5,727 bases of DNA, from contig JALSGW010000058.1 of NCBI GenBank assembly GCA_026982585.1, positions 1 to 5,727 of the forward strand. The letters run 5' to 3'. The position numbers and the translations under genes are program-made. The first letter of the stretch is position 1. Every line of letters starts with the position of its first letter. This document shows positions 5,373 through 5,727 of this stretch, piece after piece. Under the pieces are notes generated by a model that saw nothing but the letters and a program-made list of their open reading frames with translations, was not told the origin of the DNA and ran no database searches. Origin of the DNA: Alphaproteobacteria bacterium. Its GTDB lineage: Bacteria > Pseudomonadota > Alphaproteobacteria > Geminicoccales > Geminicoccaceae.

Positions 5373-5727
5373 GTGGCGGCGGAGCGCGAGGCGATGAGCG
5401 AAGCTCTGGTGCGCCTGACCCCGGCGGCGGTGGCGCGGGTGCGCCGGCTGCTCGCCGAACAGGGCCAGGGAGCCTTCGGCCTGCGCATCGGCGTGCGGCC
5501 TACCGGTTGCTCCGGCTACAGCTACCGGCTCGACTTCGCGCGCGGCGTCGGCGACGGCGATCGGGTGGTGGAGCAGGACGGGGTGCGGCTGGTGGTGGAG
5601 AGCGACGCGGTGGAATTGATCAAGGGCACCGTGATCGACTGGGTCGAGGACCGCCTCGGCGCCCAGTTCACCTTCACCAACCCCAACGAGCGGGCCCGTT
5701 GCGGCTGCGGCGAGAGCTTCAGCGTCT
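5373..5727 (+). CDS. iscA: A-type Fe-S cluster carrier (HesB/IscA/SufA family), stop codon cut by window edge
   Basis: Proteins of this family receive Fe-S clusters from a scaffold and pass them to target enzymes; they act as dimers in the cytosol. From the GTG at 5373 there are 118 codons. The family pattern is complete: LTPAAVARVRRLL at 15-27, GVRPTGCSGYSY at 40-51 with Cys46, a mid-domain with IKGTVIDWVED at 83-93, FTNPNE at 101-106, and RCGCGESFSV at 109-118 with Cys110 and Cys112, the three cluster ligands. Family members usually end within a few residues of CGCGESF, and the last base in the window is a T, so the stop probably follows at once. The alternative start ATG 5394 would remove seven residues and give a more typical N-terminus (MSEAL). 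It lies 30 bp after the desulfurase stop, in the same probable operon. The symbol iscA is by family only; sufA or erpA cannot be excluded. Confidence 0.93.
   Translation, partial: MAAEREAMSEALVRLTPAAVARVRRLLAEQGQGAFGLRIGVRPTGCSGYSYRLDFARGVGDGDRVVEQDGVRLVVESDAVELIKGTVIDWVEDRLGAQFTFTNPNERARCGCGESFSV

Overview
The window is high-GC DNA (about 70% by eye) with dense, tightly packed bacterial housekeeping genes. It points to an alphaproteobacterium, most likely of Rhodospirillales type. Three things support this: the pyrF-trpF order, a TyrRS whose motifs and wording (HVGN, GGSDQWGN, KMGKT) resemble the alphaproteobacterial form, and a small alpha/beta hydrolase next to tyrS and facing cysteine/Fe-S genes. 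The placement is recalled from family knowledge, not from a search.

Layout. The left 3.3 kb reads leftward as hydrolase (2609-3274), tyrS (1351-2601), pyrF (574-1284), trpF (577 to beyond the left edge). Hydrolase and tyrS are 7 bp apart, tyrS and pyrF 66 bp apart, and pyrF and trpF overlap by 4 bp. The right part reads rightward as cysE (3479-4183), a cysteine desulfurase (4197-5342) and an A-type Fe-S carrier (5373 to the right edge, where only the last two bases of a stop codon appear to be missing). Between the two divergent groups lies a 204-bp intergenic region (3275-3478). It holds a good sigma70-like promoter for the rightward genes, a 10-bp palindrome over its -10/start region, and a strong GC hairpin in the leader.

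How the genes work together. The rightward set forms a chain: CysE makes O-acetylserine, the precursor of cysteine; the desulfurase takes sulfur from cysteine; the A-type carrier handles assembled Fe-S clusters. The rest of the assembly machinery (a U-type or SufB-type scaffold) is not in the window and is probably downstream. The leftward set mixes tRNA charging (TyrRS), pyrimidine synthesis (OMP decarboxylase), tryptophan synthesis (PRA isomerase; trpB and trpA probably follow beyond the left edge) and a hydrolase-fold protein.

I see no mobile element, CRISPR array, RNA gene or clearly new system. The most unusual point is that the hydrolase has Gly where the nucleophile Ser should sit (GFGFG instead of G-x-S-x-G), while its presumed Asp and His are kept. 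Next are the coiled-coil C-terminus of CysE and the structured leader of the cysE operon.
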